A DNA stretch of 64,000 nt from Parasponia andersonii. Taxonomy: Eukaryota > Streptophyta > Magnoliopsida > Rosales > Cannabaceae. Below the pieces are notes generated by a model. It saw nothing but the letters and a program-made list of their open reading frames with translations. It did not search any database and was not told where the DNA came from. Where the stretch lies: positions 501,904 through 565,903 of the forward strand of contig JXTB01000234.1 of the NCBI GenBank assembly GCA_002914805.1. Direction: 5' to 3'. Shown here piece by piece: positions 1-11,289 of the stretch (the stretch's first letter is position 1; each line of letters opens with the position of its first letter). The position numbers were made by a program, and so were the translations under genes.

Positions 1-1203
1 ATTTAGACCAGGTAATCGAAAATGCATCGAAAACATGTCGGAATGAAGTGAAAAATTTCTAAATCGTCTTCTACTACAAATGCCCTAAATTAAAAAAAAA
101 TAACCCTCAAATTAGATTTTGCTTACCTTCTTTTGGGGACTCATTTTTCTCAAGACAGATTTACGATCTTTGGCACGACGAGATTTCGTCTTCCTCGGTT
201 AACGACGCGATGATTCTTGGCTCTTCAGAGAAGGAGACGAAAGAGAGAGTTGGAGAGAGAGAAAGAGAAATGAGGAGTTTAAGGGGCGAAGAGGCATATT
301 TTCTCTTAGGTATTAGTAAGGGTATTTTCGTCCGTAAGCATATTTTTCAAATGTTTTTTAAATTGTGCATATGGGCCAAAATAAGGGTATTACGGAGCAT
401 ATTTAACCTAATTCCCCTATTGATAAACCTTCGTGTTTTGATTGGTTGAGGAGATTTAGGTGGCCCACATAAAGAGTGTGTGGAGTTGTTTAGTTATGTG
501 CTGCCGTTACCTCCTCGTTACCATCCGTTACCATCCGTTAGTGAGGTGAGAATTGTAAAGGATTAAAGTGTAAAGGAGTTTTGGAAAGGAGGACTAAAGA
601 GCCAGTAATTGAGGGCAAGAATAAAATAAAAACTAAAGAAGTTGTGGCCAAAATAACATTTTGAAAACAGTTCTTAACCAACTAGATGGTGCCACTTGGC
701 AACTAACCCAGCTTAATTGCCTTTGAATTCCCGGGCTTTCATTTCCTCTTAACGCGAGGTCTTCACCTCTCAATCTCAGATTCTTCCCACAAACCGGTCA
801 CCGGAGGCGACCCAGGCCAGAAGCTCTGACCAGTCACTTCCTTGAGCTCCAACGAAGCTCAACTACCAATTGACGCCGCACGCCATGCAACGTAGATGTG
901 AAGAACGAGCTGCAAACCCGTGGCCGAATCAGACGTTTTCCCCGCCAAGTCCAATATGAATATAAAGACAAATCATTGGAAATATAGTGTACATATCACC
1001 AAACAGAATGGTCTTCCTTCTAAAAATAAAAATTATTTAAACTATTATAGAATGACAGTAACAACGATGATATCCCTCTATCAGCAAAGCTTACTCTTAT
1101 TCTGGTCTTCTTGCCTTGAGTATTCTTATGGTGTGTAGCAAACAAGAAACCCATCCCTGCAAAAGGGCATCGCACTTAACCTTCATGGAGTTTAGCAAAT
1201 GCC

Positions 1204-1248
<45 letters not shown>

Positions 1249-1456
1249 CAACTCTAGTATCATCTGCTTCACGGGCTACTAAAAAGGCTATTAGAACAAT
1301 AAATCTGGACCATTTTTTTCTAATCGCACGGCTAGCATAAAAAGGTGTATTAATACACCCATTTGGGTATACCTTATTATAGAAGCCCCTCTTTAATATG
1401 TACCTCTTAAAGTTTTTCTCCAAACACTTTGTTATACAAATATAGTATCGTAGCGA
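1..1456. other. Spacer with no gene recognised
   Basis: No coding region, RNA gene or clear transposon ends were recognised. A GC-richer patch at about 720-930 could be an old untranslated exon or transposon piece, but nothing supports a product. A (TC)n tract lies at about 1205-1245. Confidence 0.4.
1205..1245. repeat. (TC)n microsatellite
   Basis: An uninterrupted CT dinucleotide run of about 40 bases. The apparent Ser/Leu or Arg/Glu reading frames over it are artefacts of the repeat. Confidence 0.9.
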
Positions 1457-2915
1457 GGACTTCTACAGCACGGTATGACTTTTTGAGTTTCTTGATATTA
1501 TAAGTAAGTGCGTCTGTTATTGGCTATTTTTGATATTAGGCCAGAATTAGGTCTTATAAAAGAAACTTTTTTTAAAAAAAAGAAAAAACAAAAAAAAAAT
1601 ATGCACATGCCAAAAACATCAAACACCCAGATCAAATTTGACACTCATAATTTCTAACAAAGACATCAAACACCCAAATCAAATCTTGAAGAAAACCTTT
1701 TCCCTGAAATAGAAAAAGATCAGATTTCTTGGCGAGAAAAATTTGCCTAGAGAAATAATTGGGAAAAAAGGGAGCAATAGAAGAAGATTCACTATGGAAG
1801 AGTACAAAATAATTCCTATACATCTTATCATTTGATCTAAATTCTATGGTCACAAAATAAAACCATATTAATATATCTAAAACCCAATACCGTATTCTAG
1901 AAATCTCCTATAAAATTTAGTTTAGTAACACTAGATAACGCTACAGGGATTTCTAAAATACAGTATTGAGTCTTGAGTATATTAATACGCTTTTATTTTG
2001 TGACCATAGAATTTAGATCAGATGGTAAGATGTGTAGGAATTATTTTGTACTCTTCCACACTAGATCTTCTTCTATTACTCCTTTCCCAATTATTTCTTT
2101 TGGCATATTTCTCTCGCCAAGAAGTATGATATTTTTCTTTTTCAGGGAAAAAGTTTTCTTTAAACTTTGATCCGGGTGTTTGATGTTTTTGTTAGAAATT
2201 ATGAGTATCAAATTTGATATGGGTGTTTGATGTTTTTGGCATGTACATACTTGAGTAATCAAAGCACCTCTGAAAATGATTGGACGCCTATTACATTAAT
2301 TAAGCATCTTAATAATTTTTTTTTTTTGAATTTATTTGTAAACCACAGTACACTCCCATCCCCTCTCTCACCATATCAAATTTAAAGGGCACATCTTGAA
2401 ATTTGATGACAACAAATTTAAAACTTCAATTTTTAACCCATAGCTGATTATAATTGAAAATTACAATTTTCTGGAAAACAACCACCACCGAATTCTTCTT
2501 TGCTTCCTTCGTATGAATTTCTAAAAAGCGAATAGAGATCAGTTTCCTTAAAAATTTGTCTCTTATTTTTATACTTTTATAGATTGAGTATTGCGAGGAA
2601 AAGATGATTTTACACTTTTTTTCTTAATCAAAGAAGGAAAGAAAGAGCTTATGAAAAACAAAGAGCAAAGAGCTCGAGTTTTTTTATCCAGTGCCCAGCC
2701 TCCAACTTCTTCTCTTATTTTTTTGTTTTTTATTATTTTTTTTAAATTTCTTTTATAAGACCTGGTTCTGATTCAGGATAAAAGACGACCCAATTAGCAA
2801 CAATCGTGTGTATCGGTAGTTAATTTTAATCTTTGAATTTGTGGGCCCAATATCAAACATACTTATATACTATATCAATGAACTCAAAAAGCCATACCGT
2901 ACTATAGAAGTCCCT
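1457..2915. mobile_element. Mutator-like element candidate with a nested fold-back
   Basis: The ends carry an inverted repeat: GGACTTCTACAGCACGGTAT at about 1458, and its near-complement ending at about 2913, followed inward on both sides by CTTTTTGAGTT. This terminal repeat is shared with the element at 2997-4040. No clear target-site duplication was found and no transposase is recognisable, so it is a non-autonomous copy at best. Confidence 0.5.
1602..2247. repeat. Long fold-back inverted repeat
   Basis: Two arms of about 300 bases, 1602-1910 and 1943-2247, are near-complementary; for example GGCATGTGCA-like ends and CCAAAAACATCAAACACCC mirror each other. The loop is about 30 bases. At the loop side both arms end in the GGGATTTCTA...GTATTG motif of the neighbouring Mutator-like termini, so this may be two copies of one truncated element placed head to head. 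A transcript would form a long hairpin. Confidence 0.7.
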
Positions 2916-2996
2916 AATTTTATATCCCAGCTTACCCGGTTTTTAAAGTGTTCAGAAAATAGTATTGCAAATTTTAAAATTCGAATTGTAATAATA

Positions 2997-4040
2997 GGGT
3001 ACTTCTACAGTACGGTATAGGGTTTTAGGCTTATTAATATGGTTCAGTAGATGGAATATCGGTCTTATGATTTGAAGTAGATGGATGAGATTTGATGAGT
3101 TGTATGGGATAACTATGTACCCACCCACACTTGATTTTTTTTTTTCCCTATCTCCCCTTCTTTGCGATGCTCTTCTATTCCTTTGTTGATATTCAATGCA
3201 AAAATCTAAGAAAGGCCATGAATATGGTTGTCGGCAATCTGATTCCATGGATGAGGAGTTAATGACAAGGATCGAAGAAGAAGATTTGAGGGAGGAAAAT
3301 TTGGAAAAAAAAAATTATAGAGGAAGAAATGAATTAAATTAAAGCAGATTGTTTGTGTGTATTTAGCTTTTGCATGAACCACCTGAAAAGGTCCATTTAT
3401 TTCCATCCAAATCCAATTCGTAAATAGAAATATAAATAGATTATCTTCAAATGATAGTTCTCTTTTTTTTTTTTTTAATTTTAAAAAAATCCATATTTTT
3501 TTAAAGGGCAAACGGAAAACCCACTAATAAAATCCAAATTGAAGTGTTGCCAACACTCAAAAATTCGATAAGATGAAGCTTATTACCACGAAATTATTAT
3601 GAATTTCTTATATTCTATGATTTTCCTATTTATTTTCTTGGAGCCCACTTGTAATTTGAAACTAAAGTAAAAGATTTACCTTAAAAAGTGAAGAAGAAGA
3701 TAAAACGAGAGAGAGAGAGGGAGAGAGAGAGAGAGAGAGAGAGAGAATTTCAAAATTTAGAAAATTATGAGAGAGAGAGAGAGAGAGAGTGAGAGAGTAG
3801 CAGAAGAGATGATAAGATGAAAGAAAAAATTTTCAAAATTCAGAAATGTTTTTAAAATTTTCTAGAATAAAGCTAAACCCAGGTATGAAGTTCAATCATC
3901 TCTTTCTCTCTCTTCTGAGATAGAGCATATATTCTTTATACTGCACTTCAATATTTCTATCATCGGATGAAATCATACGGTTAGGGGAGCAATACCATGT
4001 GGATAAGCCTAAAACTTTCTACCGTACTCTAGAAATCCCC
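2997..4040. mobile_element. Non-autonomous Mutator-like element
   Basis: The left terminus GGGTACTTCTACAGTACGGT and the right terminus (complement GGGGATTTCTAGAGTACGGT) are inverted and both continue into GTTTTAGGCTTAT. The flanks GTAATAATA (2988-2996) and GTAATAACA (4041-4049) form a 9-base TSD with one mismatch, the length expected for Mutator-like elements. The inside holds (GA)n tracts and no recognisable transposase. Confidence 0.65.
3705..3796. repeat. (GA)n microsatellites
   Basis: Two GA-rich tracts at about 3708-3746 and 3770-3796 are separated by a short AT-rich piece containing TTTCAAAATTTAGAAAATT. Confidence 0.85.
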
Positions 4041-4218
4041 GTAATAACAATCACAATGATTTGTGGCAAATGATAGGAAATAAATGATTTTGACTTTTGT
4101 AATGCAATTGTACCAGTTGTAAGTTTAACAAAAACAAAGTTAGTGATTTTTCACCCAAAAAAAACAAGAGTTAGTGGTGCCTCAAGGCCCAAGTATACAA
4201 GTATTTATTGTAACGTAC

Positions 4219-4428
4219 CTTGATGCCAAGAAGAGTGACAACTAATCCGGAAATGTAGAAAGTGCAAAGAGCTTCAAGGGAATGCTTCTTTCGCTCAACT
4301 GTAACTCTGACTTCCCGTATATAGTCTAAAGGGTCATCCTTCAAAGCAATATTGAAGGGGATAAGGACATATCCAAGCCAATTACCCCACTTTGCTTCAC
4401 TGTTCTTCTCCATCATATCAGCTAAATC
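4219..4428 (-). CDS. WSD1-like: Gene A exon 5
   Basis: A 210-base exon opens with DLADMMEKNSEAKWGNW after acceptor AAATAG and ends in LLGIK before donor GTACGT. It is open and in phase 0 at both ends. Copies in gene B (206 bases) and gene C (213 bases) align along the whole length. Confidence 0.8.
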
Positions 4429-5860
4429 CTATTTATATATGTATATATGTACAAATGATTTTTTTTTAATAAGAATATATCATGAATATTAATTAATAAC
4501 GTGGTACGTACATTAATGTAATTAATACACATATTAAATCTGTAAAGTTGAGTTATATACAGCTAGCAAGCCGAATAAAACTGATCTGAATTCCAGGGGA
4601 TGGTCTAATATTAACAAGCAAATTTGATCTTAGGCGGATTTTACTGGGAAGATTGTTTTTGTACCCAGTCGACCCTCCTTTATCCTTCTTGTTCTCGCCT
4701 ATAGATATATATATATACACACACACCAAATCAAGAAGAAATCATATTTTTTGCAATGAGTAGAATATATATATATATGGTTGCCAATCAAATAAGTATT
4801 TTTTTTCTTTACCTATGGATATGTATTTTTTTTTAGCCATTAGATCACCATCCAATGGTGATCCAATAGTTATAATGAAGTGCATGAAAAGACGTACATT
4901 ATTAATCCTCTTTCTCTCTCTTACATTTTACAATAAAAAAAAATTAATATCTATGTATAGGTAAAAATAAAAATACCTATTGATCCATGTGAATTGAAAT
5001 CATGCTGCATTTTTTTGATAATACATAATATGTTTGGATGATTTTTTTTTCCCCCTGAAAAAAAGAAGGAAAATTAATAAGCACATGATAAAGCGAACTA
5101 GAACGTCCGAATTAGGTTGGCGGACCCAACTAATTTTCTGATCATTAACTAGTGAAATTCAACCTCTAACTGTAGATATAATTTTCCTTTTGGGCACACA
5201 ACTGCATTATTAATACAAACGAAAAATAATACAAGAGAAAAACGTCCACCAGCATCACCACTCTTTATAACAACATTAATTCCTTTTGCATGCCTTGTTG
5301 GAAATTGGAGAAAAAAATAATGAGGATTGAGGGGTTGGACTTTGGATGTATACAGGGAAGACATTTATCTAAACTGCCATGTATGGATTTGGTTAAGAAA
5401 TTTTTCATAAAAAAAGAAAATAATACTCTGCCAAAAAAAATATTAATAAAGATTTTTAGCACTCACATAATTTTTTTTTTCTTTTTGAAAGCATTACTCC
5501 TTACATGTTTACCATGTAGTAATGCTAAATGAAGAGAAGATGGAGTCAACAATTTTATCTAATAGGACTAGACCTAAATTTTATCTATTTTATGATGGTT
5601 ATTCTATAATTTTCCATTTTTAGTGAAAACTTTGTATATAATTTAAGCTAAATACTATAAATATACATAATTTTTTTTAGCCTTTTGAAAGAAAATATAA
5701 AATTGAGCCCCGCTAAAATATAATGCCTCCGTCCTTGGCTACTTGTCAATATCATTATTACTAAAGAAAAATTACCTAATACCACCATTGCTAATTATTA
5801 TTAGTAATTAATTTTAAACCAATTATATCTGCAGCATGTATCAATACTAAGACGTACATA

Positions 5861-5908
<48 letters not shown>

Positions 5909-8900
5909 TATTTTATTTAGTAGGTAATTATATTATATTATACAGAATCCTACAAAATGTTTCATGGCTTGTTGAGAAACAAGAATAATGATGTCGTCAT
6001 ATTATGTCTAGTCATTTTCTACCTTACCAAGACGTAATACATCATAGTCATTGTACAGGAAGCCATGTGAACGGGGACAATTTCATGAGAAATTGAAGAG
6101 AATAGTTGAAGCATATGGGAAACTATCCTTATCAATTAAGTTAGAGTTGGCACAAGGAGTTGCGGAACGAAGAATTTAATTTAGGGGTAAAGGGAAAGAT
6201 TATCTCATTACAAAATAGTATAAGAAACTAGAAATTTAGAAAAAAAAAAAAAGAAAAAGAAATTGGCTTCATTTGACTTTAAGAAAAAATAATAAAAAGA
6301 TAGGATTAGATTGGATTAGTATTATGACTTATTTAATAGGATGTGGAGCTCATATTATTTGAAGTCTATATAATTGATGAAAATTGCGTGAGATCTTTTT
6401 GAGAAATGAAAAGGCAAGAAGTAGGGATGTTAAATATTTATATAAGAAATGACATTTTTTTAAGATTAATTTAAAACTGATCATTTTTTATACTTATTTT
6501 GTGAAATCTCTTAAAAATTATAAAGACAAATTGGTCTTTTGACTTGATTTTTTTTGATGAATTTGGACGGGTTTGGGTCTAGGTTCATTTGGGTGAAAAT
6601 GTAAGAAAAATTTGAAAATTGGAGTTAAAATGTAATTAATTAAGGGTATTTTTGAGAAGATTTTCAGAAAACTGAGTCAAAGTGTAAATAAGCAAAACAA
6701 TACCAAGTTAATCAGAAGCTGACACGTAGCGCTATAGTTACATAAATTGCCCATAAATCCCTGCACTTCCCTATCTTTTCCCGCGAAGACCCGCTACTTC
6801 TGCTCCTCCTCCGGCCACCGCTGGAGCTCGCCATTATCCAGAAACGACGTGCCGTCGCTGGACGAACATGCCGCCATTAAATCCAGCCTCGTCGGAGCTG
6901 TCTATCGTCGGAAATCGCCAAAAAATCTCGCAGATGGTTTTGCTCACCGGAGCCGATTTCGTCCATCGTTCACCGTGAAACTGGTCGCTATGGACTCGTC
7001 TCCTCACGGGCAATCTGGTGGTAGGTACCTCGTGTCTCAATTTTGCTATTTTTGATTTTAATTTCGTTGGATAGTTTTGTGTGTAAATGATTTTGAAATT
7101 GACTTTTCGATCAGACCGTTAGGTTTTAAAACTAATAATATCTTTGGAATCTACATTGAAAATGGTGAAAACTGAGATATATATTGACTATGTTCTGAAA
7201 CGGGCCCAAAAAACGAAATCGGACGGCTCAGATTTACCTTGATTTGCGTGCGATAGGGCCTGCTTCCAAATTTGACAAATTTTTTTGTCTAACCTAGGAT
7301 TTTTAGGTGCTCTGAATTTAGTGGTGAAGTTTCTTTCATGATTTGAAGCACCGTTTGAAAATCAAGTTTTCAAACCAAGGAACCAAAGGTTCGAAAACAA
7401 CTTCCGCTCTTCCAAACGATATCCAAACAATGCCAAACTTTCTCCCTAGCCTTGTAACGCTAGTTAGACGCTCGTTTCAGGTAGAGTTTCGATTAGTTGA
7501 TTCAAAAATTAATTAATTTATGAATTTTACATATTTTCAATAAATATAGAATTTCGTGAAATAATTTATAAAAATTGTGTTTATATCCATTTTTGATCTG
7601 ATTTAAGATATAAACTGCCTGAGAGACACATCACACTAGTTAAGTATCATATATACTGTTTTGGATTATTTTCTGTAGGAAATTGGATTTTTAGATTTTG
7701 ATAGAAAATAGCTGTTGTAATGCCTAATTTTTTTAGAAAATCCAAAATGGTTTGAGAACTCAGTTTTGAGGACTGGAAGTGATTTGATTAAAGAATACTG
7801 CATGGCTAATTTGAGATTTTGTAGAAATAGAGCATATCCTTATTCTGTTATTTATAAAATATTTGTATACATTCACACATTTACGATGCCCTACATCGAG
7901 TGATCGGACTTATGATGCTCCACAACGAGTGATTGGACTTACAATGCCCCATATCGGGTGATCGGACTTATGACGCCTTTTTAGGTGGCTCGGACTTACG
8001 AGTGATCCACTAGGCCACTTTGGACATCATAATTGCATATATGGTCATATAATGGTTTGAATAGATATGTACTAGTTTGATGGATGTCTTACAATGGTTT
8101 TGGAATATTTGAACCGTTGGACTATGATTTCCACTTGGATTTTGTGAACTGTTTTTAAATGGAATACTAACCATGCAGGACCTTCAACATGAGTATGTTT
8201 CTTATATATATATAAACTTGTAAACGATTCTCTACTGAGCACAAACTTACCTCCTTCCTTCCCCTCAGATGGCACTCAATATGATTTGGACCAGAAGAGC
8301 TAGGTTGAAACATTTGCAGAATAACTACTTTATTTATATTTTGGTAAATTACTACGAGACTTGTGAAATATTTAAATTTGAGTAGGAATTTGGATTTCAT
8401 TAAACTTTATAAATTAGAATATGAGATCTGGACATGTTTTGTATTACTTATGTTGGTATTTGAGTGCGAGATAATTTGTGACGTATGACTATTAAACAAC
8501 TATTTTATTTATTATCTATGTTTAATGAATGACGCATAACTGTGAGATTTTATTTTCATTTAAATATTTTGTTGAGGCTAGTTTTGAAAAGTTAGAGACC
8601 CCGGGGAAAAATTTTGAATTAATTGAGTATTATTTATTTATTTATTTTATTTCTATTTTATGAAACACCTATTCTGCCACTGACCCTAGCCTCGGGTCGT
8701 GACATATTTAATAAATGACCATTTTATAATTTTATTTTGATAAATATTTGTTTTTTAGTTAATCTATTTTTTATAAAATAATTCAAGTTTTTATCAAGTA
8801 AATCAATTTTTTAAAAAATGAATCAATATATTTTGATATACTAAATATGAAAATCGATTATTTTTTAAAATTATTTTCAAAATTTGATCCTTTTTATTAA

Positions 8901-10089
8901 TATTTGAAAAACGATCATTTTGCAAATTATGATCTAAAATTCGATAATTTTGCTAAAAAGCTCGACAAAGAATTGGACTAAACATAGTTCAGTCACTTCT
9001 TTTAGTCCAGTCCACCAAAGAGGGGCAATGATTACGAGACGCGCTTATGGATTGTTTTTATTGTTATATATATATATATATATATATAGTCAATTTAGTA
9101 GGTAATTTTTTTTTTATCTATGTATGTGTATTTTTTTTAGCTGATGAATCATCTTTTGATAGTGATCCAACGACTATAATAATGTGTATGAAAAGACGTG
9201 TATCACTAATATTATTTCTCTCTTTTACTTTTCTTCTATAAAAAAATATGGATAATAAATTTTAATTGGCTAAAATAATACCTGCGTATGCATATAGGAA
9301 AGGAAAAAAAACCTAGATTGGTGCCATATATATATATATGTATATTATATTTTAGAAAAACTGCACTTTATCAATCACATTAATATAAAAAAAGTAGAAA
9401 GCTTGATTTTCCTAAATATATATTTTCAGATTATTTTTTTTTCTCCTCTAAAATTAATTCTAACTTCCTCTATAGATTTACGACAAATTTAAAATCACCA
9501 GGTCAATAGAGTTCTTTTTATTGATAAAATATATAAGCATTTGTGAGTTGTGACATAAAGTTGAATGTTGTTATGCATACATATAATATATATGGTTTTG
9601 TTATGCATATGTATTAGACATATATCTTCATAGAAACTATATAGTAATTAGTAAACGCGGTTACGAAAGCTCACCGTATCTTCTATTGAGATACCTAGAT
9701 AAGGCCCCCTGTGTAACTCCCAGCGCAACATCGTTAATAGTCTGCAAGAGCGATCAAAGCAAAAATATGTGATGATAAATAGTAGAAATTAAAAGCTACT
9801 TACTATATATGGCATGAATGTAAAAATCTTACATGTAGTTATTAGGCTGATAATTAGTAACTATATCTTAATTAGAAAAATAATAAAATCGTTATATTTC
9901 TTTTTTTAGACGCTCTTTTATTTATTGAAACGAGTCCGCTTTATTTTTTTTTATCAATTTTTTTTCCAAAAAGAATTGTATCAAATAAGTTGAACATTAT
10001 GAATTAATGGATTGCATCATTTGACAAAAAATAAAAAGGACACGTTATGAGAGGTTAATATAGGACTGTGGTCAGTATTTCTCTTAAAA

Positions 10090-10122
<33 letters not shown>

Positions 10123-10824
10123 AATAAGAAGTAAGAACATGTGATCTTTCTTACTGAGTTCATAGCATTCTTCACCAACTTAAAATCACCCAAGCTAAGG
10201 GTTCGGAAAATAATCCGGCGAGGATTATTCTCTGTGCCGGGAGGCGCCCTAATCGGCGTTTGAGTACCTCTCAAGAAAAATGCGGTCGCCAAGAACAAGA
10301 AGACATCAACAAAAGTATTCCAAAGTAATTGGAAAAGCCACCACACCCCAGTAAAGCACTGGGAGAAACTCGTGATGAAGTGTCCGCCGCCGCGGCCCTT
10401 CTCATGTTCTTGGTTATTCTTCTTCTTCTTCTTTTTCGCGGTCGGAAGCGTTGGCAACGCTTCTGGGTTAGCGGTTTGGCGGGTGCAAGCCAGGAGAAGA
10501 GACATGAGGGACATGCCGTCCCCCAGCGAGTGGTGGATCCTGAAGACCCACACGCCCTCGGCCTCCGAGGTTTTCAGGTTGATAATGTGGACCTCCCATA
10601 GTGGTTTAGACTTTTCGAGGCTTGTTTTGGTGAGGTTGTAGATGTAATCTTCCACGAACTTCTCCGGAAATATCTCCATGTTAGGGTCAATATCAGGAAC
10701 TATTATGTGCTTCTCCAAGTCCACCTTTGTTCTCACCCATTTCAGCTTTCCACCATTGCCCTCCTCAACCTTTGGCAAAATTTTTTATGTAAGTGTATAA
10801 GAGAAAGATCTTTTGTGTAACACC

Positions 10825-10855
<31 letters not shown>

Positions 10856-11289
10856 AAAAGAAAGAAAATATTTGAAAACCCGGCGTAAGCATTTTAACTT
10901 AGTGGACCGTTTGGCAAGAAAAAAAAATAGTAAAATATTTTATTATATTGTTTTTGCATATATAATAATTACTTCAAATTTACCAGCAAACTAGAGAAGC
11001 GGGGGTGCTTGAGTAGAGTATGAGGTAATCTTTCTTTAGCAACATCTGGGGAAATCTTGGTCTTGCAACCCAAGATGGATATGATATGGACTTTGAATTT
11101 TGGATCATTGAAAAAACGCCCTGCTGGACTTACTGGCTGCTCATCCTCTTCCTCCATCATGATCATCTGATTCTCATCAAGAGGATGATCATGATCTTTC
11201 CCTGATAATCTGCTTCTGATTTTGGTTTCAATAGGTTTGAGAGATAATTGCTTTCTGGATCTGAACATGCCTAGTTCTTTACATCCCAT
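4219..11289 (-). CDS. WSD1-like: Gene A: WSD1-like wax ester synthase/diacylglycerol acyltransferase, exons 1-5
   Basis: Split gene on the minus strand; exons 10984-11289, 10155-10769, 9675-9741, 4586-4698 and 4219-4428 (about 437 codons). Exon 1 has SPAGRFFND, exon 2 the acyltransferase motif HHSLGDG (about residues 181-187) and a hydrophobic stretch at about residues 244-268, exon 3 TINDVALGVTQGALSRYL, exon 4 LLVNIRPSPGIQ. All five exons are open and their phases agree. The family joins fatty alcohols or diacylglycerol to acyl-CoA at the ER, commonly for cuticular wax; the substrate here is unknown. The last two exons seen in gene B (SNVVGPLEE and the C-terminus) were not found downstream and may lie left of the window. 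Odd points: the intron 4 donor is AT rather than GT, exon 2 has a lysine run, and the N-terminus is longer than usual. It is either the one functional member or a recent pseudogene. Confidence 0.8.
4586..4698 (-). CDS. WSD1-like: Gene A exon 4 with AT splice donor
   Basis: A 113-base exon follows acceptor ATATAG|GCGAG and ends in IRPSPGIQ. The next intron begins ATCAGT; the same position in gene B is GTCAGT and in gene C GTTACT. The donor GT has therefore become AT. The nearest downstream GT would add 4 bases and shift the frame. The exon is longer than in B (83) and C (89) because of an extra DKGGSTGYK segment. Confidence 0.75.
4788..4985. mobile_element. MITE copy 1 in intron 3 of gene A
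   Basis: A segment of about 200 bases has inverted ends resembling AGGTATTTTT...TTTACCTAT. Its core (CATTAGATCACC, then GTGATCCAA, then GAAAAGACGT) recurs at 9087-9312. The ends were not set to the base and no TSD was fixed. Confidence 0.55.
5858..5905. repeat. (TA)n microsatellite
   Basis: A TA run of more than 40 bases inside intron 3 of gene A, close to other short TA tracts. Confidence 0.9.
6500..8704 (-). mobile_element. Solo LTR, gypsy type, in intron 3 of gene A
   Basis: The segment starts TGTGAAATCT and ends GGGTCGTGACA, flanked by a perfect 5-base TSD TATTT (6495-6499 and 8705-8709). It is about 2.2 kb and has no internal retrotransposon genes, as expected for a solo LTR. It is related to the copies at 17650-22920 and 24838-27345; its complement begins TGTCACGACCCGAG. 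A GC-rich stretch lies at 6780-7020 and a 30-40 base repeat (GTGATCGGACTTA) at about 7880-7990. The TSD suggests a clean insertion. Confidence 0.75.
9087..9312. mobile_element. MITE copy 2 in intron 3 of gene A
   Basis: This is the second copy of the element at 4788-4985, sharing GTGATCCAA and GAAAAGACGT, with AGGTAATTTTT at the left end and a complementary A-rich CCTA end on the right. The two copies lie in the same intron about 4.1 kb apart. Confidence 0.5.
9675..9741 (-). CDS. WSD1-like: Gene A exon 3
   Basis: A 67-base exon between acceptor TTGCAG|ACT and donor ACG|GTGAGC codes TINDVALGVTQGALSRYLNRRYG. Equivalent exons of identical length occur in gene B (27349-27415) and gene C (56650-56716), which confirms the boundaries. 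Confidence 0.8.
10085..10122. repeat. (TA)n microsatellite
   Basis: A TA run lies in intron 2 of gene A just below the exon 2 donor. Confidence 0.85.
10155..10769 (-). CDS. WSD1-like: Gene A exon 2 with catalytic HHSLGDG
   Basis: This exon of 615 bases (205 codons) runs from acceptor CCAAAG|GTTGAG to donor TCA|GTAAGA. It carries VDLEKHIIVPDIDPN, then HHSLGDG (10515-10535), the LLLACTR segment, a lysine-rich insertion AKKKKKKNN, a hydrophobic segment and the conserved RRIIFRTLSLGDFK. The HHxxxDG motif is the known active site of the WS/DGAT family. The lysine run matches an A/T-rich slippage tract and is shorter or absent in genes B and C. Confidence 0.85.
10984..11289 (-). CDS. WSD1-like: Gene A exon 1
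   Basis: The first exon starts at the ATG ending at 11289 and codes 102 residues up to HPRFSSLL. The donor CTG|GTAAAT at 10983 was chosen because it puts exon 2 (VEEGNGGKLKW) in frame; the later GTAATT would shift the frame. An acidic and basic stretch of about 45 residues precedes the conserved SPAGRFFND. Confidence 0.8.

Noticed and set aside
1097-1423. Open frame with an Arg-Glu repeat
   Set aside because: The repeat comes from the (TC)n tract and nothing else in the frame is recognisable.
6747-7055. Possible plastid transit peptide-like first exon (Ser/Pro/Arg-rich frame)
   Set aside because: It lies in the GC-rich part of a solo LTR with a perfect TSD, and no further exon follows.
10329-10641. 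Plus-strand open frames of about 90 codons
   Set aside because: They are antisense shadows of gene A exon 2.
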